From: JBCBZH01 sp039815415
Lineage (GTDB): Bacteria > Bacteroidota > Rhodothermia > Rhodothermales > Rubricoccaceae
Assembly: GCA_039815415.1 (NCBI GenBank)
Contig: JBCBZH010000017.1
Coordinates: 1-31,384 of the forward strand
Direction: 5' to 3'
DNA: 31,384 nucleotides
Made by a program: the position numbers and the translations under genes. Below the pieces are notes generated by a model. It was not told where the DNA came from. It ran no database searches and worked only from the letters and a program-made list of their open reading frames with translations. Each line of letters opens with the position of its first letter. Positions within the stretch are counted from its first letter, which is position 1. This document shows positions 16,965-25,990 of this stretch, piece after piece.

Positions 16965-17019
16965 TCGAGCTGGCGAGGGCCTGTCGGCGTCGAGCTGGCG
17001 AGGGCCTGTCGGCGTCGAG
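16965..17019. repeat. 25-bp tandem repeat containing the 10-mer
   Basis: Two exact copies of a 25-bp unit beginning TCGAGCTGGCGAGGGCCTGT (16965-16989 and 16990-17014), then TCGAG of a third. It is in the gap between the SUMF1 gene start and the gamma-glutamyltransferase stop. TGGCGAGGGCCT also occurs beside the ABC ATPase stop (around 18859-18870), so the flank GAGGGCCT travels with the element. Confidence 0.85.
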
Positions 17020-17023
17020 GCAC

Positions 17024-18766
17024 TCAGTGCGCGGCCGCCACGCCGTCCCGCCGTGAATCCGAGCCTGCGACGTAGCCTCGGGATCTCCGCATGACCGCCT
17101 GGCCCCCGCCGAAAATGAGGCCCTGGTTCGACCCGAGGAACACGGTAGTGGCGGTCCCCTCGAGCGGATTCTGAGGCGCATGTCCCATCGAGCGGAGATC
17201 CTCGACCACCGAGGCGGGAATGGCCGATTCGAAGCTGACCTGGTTCGCTCTCCAATGGCGGAAGCGAGGGGCATCGAGGGCCTGCTGGACGTCCATGTCG
17301 AAGAGGATCATGTTCAGCAGCACCTGCACGTGGGCTTGGGGTTGCTGGGGGCCGCCCACAATGCCGTAGCTCAGCCAGGGCTCTGGCTTCCCGTCGGCCC
17401 CGGTGCGGGTCACGAAGGCGGGAATGATGGTATGGAACGGTCGCCGCCCCGGGCCGACGCTGTTGGCGCGCCCCTCTTCGTAGGAGAGGCCGACCGCTCG
17501 GTTCTGGAGGGCGAATCCCGTTCCAGGGACAACGACACCGGACCCGAACGCCCCGGCCAGGCTGTTGATGAACGACACCATATTGCCGTCCCGGTCAGCA
17601 ACGGCGAGGTAGGTGGTCTCCGTCGTCGTGAGCGAGCTGTCGGGGTCTGTGCGTGCCATTGCCTGATTCGGGTCCATCAGGGACCGGCGCCGGGCGATGA
17701 ACGCATCCGAGAGAAGCTGCTCCGGCGGGACCGTCATCGTTGCGGGGTCGCCAACCACGTGCTCCAGGTCGGCATAGGCCAGCTTCTTCGCCTCGATCAG
17801 ATGGTGGAGGTAGGCCGTCGAATTGTGTCCCATCTCCGCCAGCTCGACGGGCTCCAGGATCCGCAACATCTCGAGTGCGGCGATGCCTTGGCCATTGGGA
17901 GGAAGCTCCCACAGGTGATACTCCTTGAACGGCACTGACAAAGGCTCCACCCATTCGGAGGTGTGGCGGCTGAAATCCTCGGGAGTGATGTATCCACCGA
18001 GCGCCTGAACGTGGGTGGAGATGCGGTCGCCTAGGGTGCCTCCGTACAGCACCTCGGGTCCTTCTTGAGCGATGGTCCGGAGGGTGCGAGCGAAGTCAGG
18101 GTTGGAAAACCACTCGCCGACGGCCGGGGACCGCTCTCCATCCACGAGGAACGTCGCGCGGGCGCCAGGGTCCTTTTTCAGAAGTCCTTCAGTGATGGCC
18201 CATTCGGAAGCGGTCACATCGGAGATGGGAAATCCGTCCTCGGCAAGAGCAATGGCAGGCGCCAGGGCCTCCGCAAGCGTGAGGGTGCCATACCGATCGA
18301 GCAGGGCTGCCCATCCGGACAAGGCGCCGGGTACAGTGATCGATTCAGCTCCGTCGGAGGGAACGCGCCCGAACTGAGACAGCGCGTCGCGGGTCATCAG
18401 CGATCCAGAGCGACCGCTGCCGTTGATGCCGACGAGCCGTTCCTCTTCCGCAGACCAGAAGAGGGCAAACATGTCGCCGCCGATCCCGGTCATGTAGGGC
18501 TCAACCACGTTCAGCACCGCTGCAGCCGTCACGGCGGCATCGATGGCGTTCCCACCCTTCTGGAGCACCGCCAACCCGGCCTGGCTGGCAAGCGGCTGGC
18601 TTGTGGCGACCACCCCGTTGGGTGCGTACACGGCGCGGGGAGGGGATTCCTCTACCGGCGGGCCGAGGGCGGCGCGGAAGCTGAGGCCCGCCGCGACGGC
18701 GGCACACACGGCGACGAGAACAACCACGGCCGACCCGGCCACGACGCGCTTGATAGTCCTTTGCAC
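17024..18766 (-). CDS. ggt: Gamma-glutamyltransferase
   Basis: A 580-residue precursor starting at GTG 18766; no ATG fits the N-terminus better. A signal anchor lies at about residues 8-28. Family motifs: NGVVATSQPLAS, GGNAIDAAVTAA (71-82), VVEPYMTGIGGDMFAL (87-102), and the autocleavage site E-T-T384-Y-L-A-V-A-D-R-D-G-N, where the first Thr of the TTY motif (Thr384) becomes the nucleophile of the small subunit. The usual His after TT is Tyr. Further on, NRAVGLS, SVGPGRRPFHTIIPA and YGIVGGPQQPQ match the small subunit. It transfers or hydrolyses gamma-glutamyl groups from glutathione in the periplasm. Encoded alone or with the ABC exporter 103 bp upstream on the same strand. Confidence 0.93.
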   Translation of the reverse strand: MQRTIKRVVAGSAVVVLVAVCAAVAAGLSFRAALGPPVEESPPRAVYAPNGVVATSQPLASQAGLAVLQKGGNAIDAAVTAAAVLNVVEPYMTGIGGDMFALFWSAEEERLVGINGSGRSGSLMTRDALSQFGRVPSDGAESITVPGALSGWAALLDRYGTLTLAEALAPAIALAEDGFPISDVTASEWAITEGLLKKDPGARATFLVDGERSPAVGEWFSNPDFARTLRTIAQEGPEVLYGGTLGDRISTHVQALGGYITPEDFSRHTSEWVEPLSVPFKEYHLWELPPNGQGIAALEMLRILEPVELAEMGHNSTAYLHHLIEAKKLAYADLEHVVGDPATMTVPPEQLLSDAFIARRRSLMDPNQAMARTDPDSSLTTTETTYLAVADRDGNMVSFINSLAGAFGSGVVVPGTGFALQNRAVGLSYEEGRANSVGPGRRPFHTIIPAFVTRTGADGKPEPWLSYGIVGGPQQPQAHVQVLLNMILFDMDVQQALDAPRFRHWRANQVSFESAIPASVVEDLRSMGHAPQNPLEGTATTVFLGSNQGLIFGGGQAVMRRSRGYVAGSDSRRDGVAAAH

Positions 18767-18868
18767 AGGCGACTCCCTTGTCCACAGATGAGGGCCGAGC
18801 TACGGGAGGGCCGCCTCCGGGTTACACTCCGCCCGGTCTCTGGCGGTGGGTCTCGGGATGGCGAGGGC

Positions 18869-19519
18869 CTACCCCAGCTCGAGGGTCGCGTCCGCGATCC
18901 GTTCCATGAGGTCGGCACGGTGGCTGGAGAGGAGCACTGTCCCGCCCGCATCACGGAAGGTCGCCAGCCCGGTGACGGCCGCCTCGGTGGCCTCCACGTC
19001 GAGAGCCCGGAAGGGCTCGTCGAGCAAGAGCACATCCGGCTGGGCGGCGAAGGCGGCAGCGATCTGCGTCTTGCGCGTCATGCCGGATGAGTAGGTGCCG
19101 ATGGGCTGCACGCGGCGCTCGTCCAGACGGACGGCATCCAGTAGTGCTGCGTGGTCGCTGGGCGAGGCGTCGGTCCAGATCCCACGCTCGCGAGCGATCC
19201 ACTCCAGCAGCTCCGGTGCTGACAGGAAGCCCGGCAGGTCCGCCGCGTCGTGCACGATGCCGACGCTCTGGAGGTACGCCCTCGGGCTGGCGTGGATGTC
19301 CAACTCCCCGTAGCGGATGACGCCTTCGGTGGGGTGTGTGAGTACGGAGAGCAACCGCAGAAGCGTGGACTTGCCCGATCCGTTCGGCCCCACCAGTCCG
19401 AGGGCCGTGCCCGGCGCCACGGTGCGGCTCAGGCCGTCGAGCACGAACGGACCGGTGCCGTAGCGCTTGCGGACACCATCCAGGACGAGAGGCTGTGGTG
19501 AGGGAGGGCGAAGGTGCAT
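18869..19519 (-). CDS. ABC transporter ATP-binding protein
   Basis: A 216-residue ATPase. The start ATG (19519-19517) shares its A with the TGA of the permease gene (TGATG), so translation is coupled; the longer open frame upstream lies inside the permease and is a shadow. Motifs: Walker A GPNGSGKST (44-52), signature YSSGMTRK (143-150), Walker B VLLLDEP (163-169), H-loop His200. The Q-loop Gln is replaced by His (VGIVH90), which is unusual. Short ATPases of this type belong to ABC-2-like exporters. The stop codon is within a variant of the window-wide element (CCAGCTCGAG at 18874-18883). Its C-terminus also exists as a remnant at 12738-12835. Confidence 0.92.
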   Translation of the reverse strand: MHLRPPSPQPLVLDGVRKRYGTGPFVLDGLSRTVAPGTALGLVGPNGSGKSTLLRLLSVLTHPTEGVIRYGELDIHASPRAYLQSVGIVHDAADLPGFLSAPELLEWIARERGIWTDASPSDHAALLDAVRLDERRVQPIGTYSSGMTRKTQIAAAFAAQPDVLLLDEPFRALDVEATEAAVTGLATFRDAGGTVLLSSHRADLMERIADATLELG

Positions 19520-20733
19520 CAGGCGAGCTGGCGAACGACTTGAGACTCTGCGGCGAGCGTGACGAGGGCGGCGGCGATCACCGAGACCCCGACATCGGCT
19601 CCGATCCAGATGAGCAGCGACCCTGGTGGGTCGCCCAGCCAGGTGACGAGCAGCGCACCCACAGCGATCAGGAGCGTCCACCGGAGGTTGACAAACACCC
19701 GTGCGCCGAACCAACGCACCGCAGACTGCACGCTGAGCGACCACGGGCGCGGCAGCACCGACGCCGAGGCCGTCAGCGCGACGGCGGCGTTCTTGGCGAG
19801 GATCAGAAGCGCCAGCGCGGCGGCCTGTACGCCCGAAGGCGCACCGGAGGCCGCCAACCCAACTACCACCACCAGCCCGACGAGGATAAAGCGGCCGAGC
19901 GGCAGGCGCCGATCCAGGCTCACGAGCAAGGCCCATACGGATGGCTTGAGCGGCGCCGGGACCCAGTAGACGGCGTCGAACGACGCGGGCTCGCGCTCCT
20001 CCTCGGTGCCGAGCGCCGCGCGGAAAGTCTCGGCCCAGAAGCCGTTGGTGGCGTAGAAGTCAGCGTCGAAAGGGCGGCGTGCCCTCAGCCCGAGCAGGAG
20101 GAACGCACCAATCAGCACCGGCCAGAGCGGCCAGTCTTGAGCTGTGGAGACGCGTCCCGCGATGGCGAGCACCGACCCCGCCAGCGCGATCCAGAGCGTC
20201 AGCGCGAGGCCGGGCACCAGCCCGTAGGGCACGAACAGACGGAACAGGGGAGCCTTCTTAATAAAGCTCTTGAGCCACCCGCCGCGCCGGTCGTCCTGCC
20301 AGTCCCACGAGCGTGAGCCGACGCGCGCGTAGGCGTCGAAGGCCAGCAGCCCGATGGCGAGCGTGGCCCCGACGCTCTCTGCCATCAGTGCCCAGTCCAC
20401 CGGAGGCCGCGCGGCCACCACGATGGACGGCACCCCCAGCGCCAGCACGATGGGGATCCAGCGCTCGAGCTGGTGGCGGTACAGGCGCTGCCCGGTCGGG
20501 TTGGCGAGCTGGAGCAGCCGCAGGTGCGGGTCCGGAAGCAGGATGTGCGGCGTGGCAATCCCCAGCCCGAAGGCGACCCAGATGGTGAAGCGCCACACGA
20601 AGTCCGCGCGGTCCTCGACGCCGTCGGATGCGTAGAGGGTCAGCAGCACAAGCAGCCCGACAATGGACATCCAAACCACGGCGCGCAGCACGCGACGGGC
20701 GGGGCTGAAGAGACCAGGGACGGGTGAGGCCAT
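19519..20733 (-). CDS. Polytopic membrane protein, probable ABC exporter permease
   Basis: A 404-residue protein from ATG 20733, chosen because it leads directly into the first helix (VLRAVVWMSIVGLLVLLTLY). ATG 20766 and the longer frame to 20871 remain possible. About nine or ten hydrophobic segments are seen, with two cytoplasmic loops rich in charges (HLRLLQLANPTGQRLYRHQLERW; RARRPFDADFYATNGFWAETF). No family is recognised with certainty. The overlap with the ATPase gene makes it its membrane partner. The C-terminus ends in RQLA, encoded by a copy of the 10-mer (19524-19533) just before the stop. Confidence 0.75.
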   Translation of the reverse strand: MASPVPGLFSPARRVLRAVVWMSIVGLLVLLTLYASDGVEDRADFVWRFTIWVAFGLGIATPHILLPDPHLRLLQLANPTGQRLYRHQLERWIPIVLALGVPSIVVAARPPVDWALMAESVGATLAIGLLAFDAYARVGSRSWDWQDDRRGGWLKSFIKKAPLFRLFVPYGLVPGLALTLWIALAGSVLAIAGRVSTAQDWPLWPVLIGAFLLLGLRARRPFDADFYATNGFWAETFRAALGTEEEREPASFDAVYWVPAPLKPSVWALLVSLDRRLPLGRFILVGLVVVVGLAASGAPSGVQAAALALLILAKNAAVALTASASVLPRPWSLSVQSAVRWFGARVFVNLRWTLLIAVGALLVTWLGDPPGSLLIWIGADVGVSVIAAALVTLAAESQVVRQLA

Positions 20734-20966
20734 CAGAGCAAGGGCAATGCTCCAATCTCTCTCCATCTCGCGCGCCGGACACGAAGGGACGAGGGATCTT
20801 GCGCCCGGGCATTCGAGTCGCCAACTCGTGGCGATGTACAGCATCGCTCGCTCAGATCCACAGGGACCCATCCGTGGCGGTCGTGCTGACGAGTGAATGC
20901 CCCCTGCCTGCGCAGCGGAGTGGTGCTCGCAGCCTAACCGAGCGCACCCGTGCTCGAGCTGGCGAT
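20734..20966. other. Gap with element copy and REP-like trace
   Basis: No gene. CGAGCTGGCG lies at 20955-20964, two bases after the regulator's stop codon on its strand. CTGACGAGTGAATGCC followed by CTGCCTGCGCAG (20883-20915) is a decayed relative of the REP-like hairpin at 15721-15754. The promoter of the permease/ATPase operon should be here but is not recognisable. Confidence 0.45.
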
Positions 20967-23072
20967 CTACTCCACGGGCTCCGTCACCAGCAGGTCAGCC
21001 TCGATGCGGTCTGTGCGAGCGATCACCGTGGTCTGTCCGTCAGCGGAGGCCGCCAGGGAGGCCTCCCCCGTGAACACTGCCCCTAGCTCGATGCCGGTGG
21101 ATACCGGCGGGCTCCCATCGAGCCGAAGACGGACGACCTCGCCTCGCGTGCGGTCGGGAACCAACACGCCGCTGGACGTCCAGACCCACGACTGGGTATC
21201 CGACAGAGCTGGCAGATCGGACACCTGGGTCTCGAGGCCATCGGCCACGCGCCAGAGGCCTCCTTCGCCAGCCTTGGCGACCAGAAGCGACCCATCGGGC
21301 AGCTCCTCGGCCACCAGCCCGCCGGTCTGCGTCACCGGCTGTGGGTCGCCACCCTCGACAGGCACGCGCCAGATTTCCCAGGTCCCGCTTCGTCGCGACC
21401 CGAACAGGATCGACCGGCCATCCCGGCTCCAGCGCGGGGCGACATCTCCAGTCGGACTCTCCGTAAGCGGACGCAGTGTGCCGCCTTCGGCAGAGACAAG
21501 GTGGAGCGATGCCGGGCCGTCGATGCGGGCGACCACGGCCAGCGTCTGGCCGTCGGGGCTCCACTGTGGGGCTTCCACCGAGGGGCCGCCGAGGTCGGTC
21601 AGGCGGACAAGATTCTCGCCGTCGGCATCGGAGACCCACAGCTCAGGTGGGCCGGTGCGGTTGGAGATGAACGCGAGCTGGCGGCCATCGGGCGAGAGGG
21701 CCGGAGACCGGTCCCAGAGCGTCGAGGCCACGATGCGCTCAGGGGCGCTGCCGTCCACACTGCGCCACAGGTTGATCTCATAGATCCAGTCGGCCACCAC
21801 GAGGCGCCCATTGCGGAGGTCTACACCCCCCGGGTCGCGCACCGCAGGCCCGACCAGCGGCTCCGGCTCGGCGCCAGCTCGCGCCTCGATCTGCCAGAGG
21901 GCATACACGCCCGACCGGGCAGAAGAGAACAGGATTCGTTCTCCGTCTCCGCTCCAGGTGTAGCCCGGAAGCCCAATGCGGTCGGTGGTCAGGCGGAGGG
22001 GATCACCGCCAGCCGCATCCACCACATAGAGATCGGGGCCGTCCAGCCCGGCCCGTTTGAAGGCCAGCCTAGAGCCATCGGGCGAGAGGCGGGGAAACAC
22101 ATCGCGGCTGCGGCCATCGGGCTGCGTGATTGGCTCGAAGGCCCCGGTCGCCAGATCGAGACGGGCCAGCCCGGCAGGCGCGGGCAGCGCGACGATCAGG
22201 GTAGTCCCATCCGGCGTCCACGCCAGCCCGGAGGGGAGCACCTCGGTGTCGCTCAGGCGCCGCTCCTCCGTGCCGAGCGCCGAGACGGCATAGGGGCGGC
22301 ATCGCTGATCCTCGCAGCGGATGAACGCGATCTGGGTGCCGTCCGGGCTCCAGGCTGGGGTGCGGTCGTAGTGCCCCTCGGTCAGCACCAGCGGGGCGTC
22401 GTCGGCCAGGGACCGGACCATCAGCCGGGTCGGCTCTAGGGGGCTCTCGGCGAGCTGGTGGACATAGGCGAGGTGTGTCCCGTCCGGGGACCAAGCCCCA
22501 TCGGTCTCGATGCCCGGGTTCACCGTGAGCGCCTGCGTTGCAGGAGGCTCAGCGGTGTCGGGGGAGCGAGTCGCCCACCAGCCCGCGAGCGCGAGGACCC
22601 CGAGGCCAACAGCGAGCATCCCCAGTCGCCAGCCCGACGAACGAGCTGGCACAGTGGAGGAGGGGGATCCCGGGTGGACGGCAACCTGGAGATCGAGAGC
22701 GTCGAGCGGTGCCAGTGCAGAGTCGCCGAGGGCTTCTACGGGCGCCACGAGGCGATAGCCTGCCTTCGGGATGGTCTCGATGACGCGCGGGTCGCGGGGG
22801 TTGTCATCGAACAGCTTGCGCAGCCGTGAGACGCAGCGGTTGAGCGCATGGTCCGTGACGTAGACGCCGGGCCATACAACGTCCATCAGCTCGTCGCGCG
22901 AGACGGCTTCGCCCGCGCGCGATGCGAGCAGCACCAGCACGTCCATTGGCTTGGGCTCCACGTGGACCGTCTCGCCCGGCCGCACCATCTCGTGCGCGCT
23001 CGGCACCACCGTCCAGCCTGCGAGGCGGAAGCTGTCGGGCAGAGTGGAAGACGAGGCGGAGTCGCCGTGCAT
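20967..23072 (-). CDS. CadC-like membrane regulator: winged helix plus PD40 propeller
   Basis: A 701-residue protein from ATG 23072. Residues 12-112 are an OmpR/PhoB-type winged helix (VHVEPKPMDVLVLLASRAGEAVSRDELMDVVWPGVYVTDHALNRCVSRLRKLFDD, then VIETIPKAGYRLVAPV), with no receiver domain. A membrane helix follows at 150-167, and then a periplasmic beta-propeller of TolB/WD40-like PD40 units (AWSPDGTHLAYV, AWSPDGTQIAFI, RLSPDGSRLAFK, TWSGDGERILFS, ALSPDGRQLAFISN, QWSPDGQTLAVV, RWSRDGRSILFGS). It is a one-component sensor that binds DNA from the membrane, as CadC and ToxR do. It is divergent from the FG-GAP gene, a likely target. It has two 10-mer copies (21674, 21872). Confidence 0.92.
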   Translation of the reverse strand: MHGDSASSSTLPDSFRLAGWTVVPSAHEMVRPGETVHVEPKPMDVLVLLASRAGEAVSRDELMDVVWPGVYVTDHALNRCVSRLRKLFDDNPRDPRVIETIPKAGYRLVAPVEALGDSALAPLDALDLQVAVHPGSPSSTVPARSSGWRLGMLAVGLGVLALAGWWATRSPDTAEPPATQALTVNPGIETDGAWSPDGTHLAYVHQLAESPLEPTRLMVRSLADDAPLVLTEGHYDRTPAWSPDGTQIAFIRCEDQRCRPYAVSALGTEERRLSDTEVLPSGLAWTPDGTTLIVALPAPAGLARLDLATGAFEPITQPDGRSRDVFPRLSPDGSRLAFKRAGLDGPDLYVVDAAGGDPLRLTTDRIGLPGYTWSGDGERILFSSARSGVYALWQIEARAGAEPEPLVGPAVRDPGGVDLRNGRLVVADWIYEINLWRSVDGSAPERIVASTLWDRSPALSPDGRQLAFISNRTGPPELWVSDADGENLVRLTDLGGPSVEAPQWSPDGQTLAVVARIDGPASLHLVSAEGGTLRPLTESPTGDVAPRWSRDGRSILFGSRRSGTWEIWRVPVEGGDPQPVTQTGGLVAEELPDGSLLVAKAGEGGLWRVADGLETQVSDLPALSDTQSWVWTSSGVLVPDRTRGEVVRLRLDGSPPVSTGIELGAVFTGEASLAASADGQTTVIARTDRIEADLLVTEPVE

Positions 23073-23263
23073 GGGGCCTGGGAAGGCGGACCTGCAAAGT
23101 AGAGCGGTCCAGACCCGGCCAACAGGCAGAACCGGCCTCTAGAGGGGGCTAAGGGCTGATCGTCAGGGAATGATCAGGTCCAGTCAGCCGATGGTAAGCG
23201 CGCTGACAGGCGGCCCCACCGCAGATCGGAGCACCCTGGAGGCCTCACCGACTCTCGGCTCCC
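23073..23263. promoter_or_regulatory. Divergent control region of the CadC-like regulator
   Basis: This 191-bp gap lies between divergent starts. It holds an inverted repeat CTGATC-10 nt-GATCAG (23156-23161 and 23172-23177) within GATCGTCAGGGAATGATCAGG, a possible operator of the winged-helix protein. GAATGATCAGGTCCAG (near 23169) resembles GAATGGTCAGGTCGAG (near 25410) upstream of the DUF1579-like cluster, and ATCGTCAGGG recurs near 25171. Confidence 0.35.
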
Positions 23264-25072
23264 ATGACCTCGCGTCCTCTTTCGCTTCTCCTGCTCGGTG
23301 CTCTAGCCTTCCCGGTTAGTGCGCAGACTACCTTCACCAATCTCTCGAGCCAGCTCCCGTCTACTCCGAGTGGCCTGTACTGGGGTGTGAGTTGGGTCGA
23401 TGTCGATCAAGATGACGATCTCGATCTCTTCTGGACGGCGCTGACAACGACCGGCAATCTCCTCCTCCGGAACGAGAGCGGAACCTTCGTTCGCGATACC
23501 GGCAGCCAAATCGCCCAGGGAAACGGCGGCGTTGGACATTGCTGGGGCGACATCGACCGGGATGGAGACCTGGACCTGGTGACAGTCGGGCGAGGGCCCA
23601 ACCCGTTTGGAGATCTCGACACCGGGGGCGAGTCCTACATCTACCGGAACGAGGGAGACGGCACGTATGTGCGTCTGGAGGGAGGTCCTGTGGGTCCGTC
23701 CGCCGGAAATCGGGGCTGGGGGTGCTCCATGGCCGACTATGATGAAGACGGACACCTCGATCTGGCGATCGTCCACCCGCGCGGGTTCGTGGGGGCGCCC
23801 AATCAGACGAATCACCTGTTCCGAGGAAGCGCAGACGGCACCTTTACGCGGGTGACGACCACGCCGATCACGGTTGGGCTCGCGCCATACACGGTCGGGT
23901 CGTGGAGCGACTACGATCAGGATGGCGACATGGACTTCCACGTTGGATCGGGACCTGCCGGGACGGATGGCCCGGACTTTTTCTATCGGAACCAGCTCTC
24001 CGAAACAGGGACCGCCACGTTCACCCGGATCGTCGGTACCGCTTTCGCCGATGAGCCTCGGGACGGGCAGGTGGTGAACTGGCAGGACATGGACAACGAC
24101 GGCGACTTCGATCTCTTCATCACCAACTACGGCGCCTTTCCTGCGGGCCGCGTGAACGACCTGTATCGCAACGATGAGGGCACCTTTGTCAAGATCACCG
24201 ACAGCCCACTTTCTTCGGACATCTTCGGAGTGTCTCTCGGAAACTCGTGGGGCGATGTCGACAACGATGGGGACCTCGACGTGGTCGTGACCTCGGGGGG
24301 AGGAGGCACGAGTGCTCTCTATCTCAACGATGGTGAGATGGGGTTCACGCTGGATCCAGGCGGGACCGCTGAGATCAACGGCTTCACGTCTGGAGGCTCG
24401 TTCGCAGACTATGACGATGACGGGGATCTCGATCTGGCGATGAACACGACAACGGTGGCGGTCCTCCGGAACGACCTCAACAATGGAAACGGCTGGATCA
24501 AACTGGACCTCGTCGGTGTCGCCTCGAACACGACGGCACTCGGCGCCAAGGTGCGTGTAACGGCCACCATCAACGGCACGTCGGTGACACAGTTGCGTGA
24601 GGTCTCGAACCAGAACACCTTCAACAGCATGAACGACCTGACGGTCCACGTCGGGCTGGCGGACGCGACGGTCGTGGGTGAAGTCCGTATCGAGTGGCCG
24701 CTGGGGGCGGTAGAGACCTACACCGACCTCGAGATCAACGACCATTACATCGCCACCGAGGGCGATGGGCTGGTGCCAGTCTCGAACGAGCTGGAGACTC
24801 CCGAAGAGGCCGGGCTTTGGGTGGCACCGCCAGCGCCCAACCCCACAGGCGACCGGGCTGAGGTCCGGTACATGCTTCCCAAGGCTGGTCCGGTGCGTCT
24901 CTCTATCCACGATGCGCGCGGTCGGGAAGTAGTGGTACTTGTGGAGGGCCGCCAGCCTGCCGGGCACGGAGAAGCCCGATTCGACGGAGCCGGGCTTGCC
25001 TCAGGGGTCTACCTCGTCCGGCTCCAGGCCAGCGGGAAGGCGGTGTCTCGGTCCTTCATGCTCACCCGCTGA
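23264..25072 (+). CDS. FG-GAP/VCBS repeat protein with ASPIC/UnbV domain and T9SS sorting signal
   Basis: A 602-residue exported protein. Signal peptide 1-20 (cleavage before QTT). Seven FG-GAP/VCBS blades each carry a Ca-binding D-x-D-x-D-G-x-x-D loop: DVDQDDDLDL, DIDRDGDLDL, DYDEDGHLDL, DYDQDGDMDF, DMDNDGDFDL, DVDNDGDLDV, DYDDDGDLDL. They are followed by an ASPIC/UnbV domain (GNGWIKLDLVG...GAKVRV...VHVGLAD...VRIEWPLGAVETY). The last 80 residues are a type A T9SS sorting domain (APNPTGDRAEVRYML, VRLSIHDARGREV, ASGVYLVRLQA). Such proteins are sent across the outer membrane by the type IX system. The full propeller probably binds calcium and polysaccharide. It may be controlled by the divergent regulator. 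Confidence 0.93.
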   Translation: MTSRPLSLLLLGALAFPVSAQTTFTNLSSQLPSTPSGLYWGVSWVDVDQDDDLDLFWTALTTTGNLLLRNESGTFVRDTGSQIAQGNGGVGHCWGDIDRDGDLDLVTVGRGPNPFGDLDTGGESYIYRNEGDGTYVRLEGGPVGPSAGNRGWGCSMADYDEDGHLDLAIVHPRGFVGAPNQTNHLFRGSADGTFTRVTTTPITVGLAPYTVGSWSDYDQDGDMDFHVGSGPAGTDGPDFFYRNQLSETGTATFTRIVGTAFADEPRDGQVVNWQDMDNDGDFDLFITNYGAFPAGRVNDLYRNDEGTFVKITDSPLSSDIFGVSLGNSWGDVDNDGDLDVVVTSGGGGTSALYLNDGEMGFTLDPGGTAEINGFTSGGSFADYDDDGDLDLAMNTTTVAVLRNDLNNGNGWIKLDLVGVASNTTALGAKVRVTATINGTSVTQLREVSNQNTFNSMNDLTVHVGLADATVVGEVRIEWPLGAVETYTDLEINDHYIATEGDGLVPVSNELETPEEAGLWVAPPAPNPTGDRAEVRYMLPKAGPVRLSIHDARGREVVVLVEGRQPAGHGEARFDGAGLASGVYLVRLQASGKAVSRSFMLTR

Positions 25073-25471
25073 TCTGCGGTCGCCATCTCGACGGGAAGCG
25101 CCGCATCGAGCTGGCAATGTGGCTGCTGGAGGCAGGGCGTTTCGAGATGCCCTTTGGTCAAATCAGGAAATCGTCAGGGGGAGGAGGTCGTCTGCTCAGA
25201 GGTTGCAAGGTCCCCGCGCGCTGACCCCGCCGGGGGCGCCTCTCGCCTGGCTGGGTGCAGCCAGGCGGGCCCTGTGTGCCGAGGCGAGCGCCAGCTCGTT
25301 GACGTCTGATCGGAGCGCAGGCCCGTCGCCGCCGGTTGTTCGTAGAGGGGCCGGCGCGGCGGGAGGCTTGCTGGGGCTTACCCATCAGCGAAGGGGGCAA
25401 CCATCAGCGAATGGTCAGGTCGAGCTGGCGCGTCGGTCGGATGTTGAGGAGGCTCCCCTTCCGACCCCACC
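25073..25471. other. Gap with hairpin and three element copies, 399 bp
   Basis: No gene seen. A perfect 9-bp stem with a 6-nt loop (CGCCTGGCT-GGGTGC-AGCCAGGCG, 25244-25267) could end the FG-GAP transcript, though it stands 170 bp past the stop and has no T tract. CGAGCTGGC (25106), the 10-mer at 25289-25298 and the 10-mer at 25421-25430 mark the region. The direct repeat CATCAGCGAA occurs at about 25383 and 25402, shortly before the next gene. Confidence 0.5.
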
Positions 25472-25984
25472 ATGCGCCTCCTGCTTCTGCTCTCCAGCCT
25501 GCTCGTCCTCGCCAGCCCGGCGGCGCAGGCGCAGACGGCTTCCTGCGACACGGACGCCCACGCCCGCTACGACTTCTGGGTGGGCACCTGGGACCTGACG
25601 TGGCAGGCCGGGCCCGACAGCACCGGCCACGGCACCAACACCATCACCAAGTCCTACAACGGCTGTGTGATTGAGGAGCGGTTCGTGGATCCGGGTGGCT
25701 TCGAGGGCATGAGCGTCTCCACGCTCGACCGCCGCTCGGGCCAGTGGATGCAAACCTGGACCGACAACCAGGCCAGCGTGCTCCGCTTTACGGGTGGTAC
25801 TGCTGAGGACGGCGCGCCGACGTTCATGGGCGCGCCCTTCGCCAACCCGCAGGGCCAGGAGCAGGTCAACCGGATGACGTGGCGCAACATCACCGCTGAG
25901 TCCTTCGACTGGCACTGGCAGGGCTCCACCGATGGCGGCGAGACCTGGAACGACCTGTGGGTGATTCACTATGCCCGTCGCTAA
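25472..25984 (+). CDS. Exported DUF1579-like barrel protein 1
   Basis: A 170-residue protein with a signal peptide (MRLLLLLSSLLVLASPAAQA, cleavage before QTA). The mature chain starts with RYDFWVGTWDLTW, the FDFWxGxW motif of DUF1579/THAP4-like ten-stranded barrels, and continues with GCVIEERF, TLDRRSGQWMQTWTDNQ and STDGGETWNDLWVIHYARR. Such barrels bind hydrophobic ligands or haem in some members. The closing STDGGETW segment is shared with the next gene (STDGGETWTP) and in weaker form with the third (STDRGATF). The gene is the first of a tight plus-strand run: 6 bp to the next. No Shine-Dalgarno motif is clear. Confidence 0.75.
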   Translation: MRLLLLLSSLLVLASPAAQAQTASCDTDAHARYDFWVGTWDLTWQAGPDSTGHGTNTITKSYNGCVIEERFVDPGGFEGMSVSTLDRRSGQWMQTWTDNQASVLRFTGGTAEDGAPTFMGAPFANPQGQEQVNRMTWRNITAESFDWHWQGSTDGGETWNDLWVIHYARR

Positions 25985-25990
25985 GCCATC

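Noticed and set aside
16965..17019. CRISPR-like array from the 25-bp tandem units
   Set aside because: The units are directly adjacent with no spacers, so it is a simple tandem duplication around the 10-mer.
23303..24967. Minus-strand open frame of 554 codons opposite the FG-GAP gene
   Set aside because: It is the complement of the repeated DxDxDG blades (IVIVV-type strings), not a protein family.
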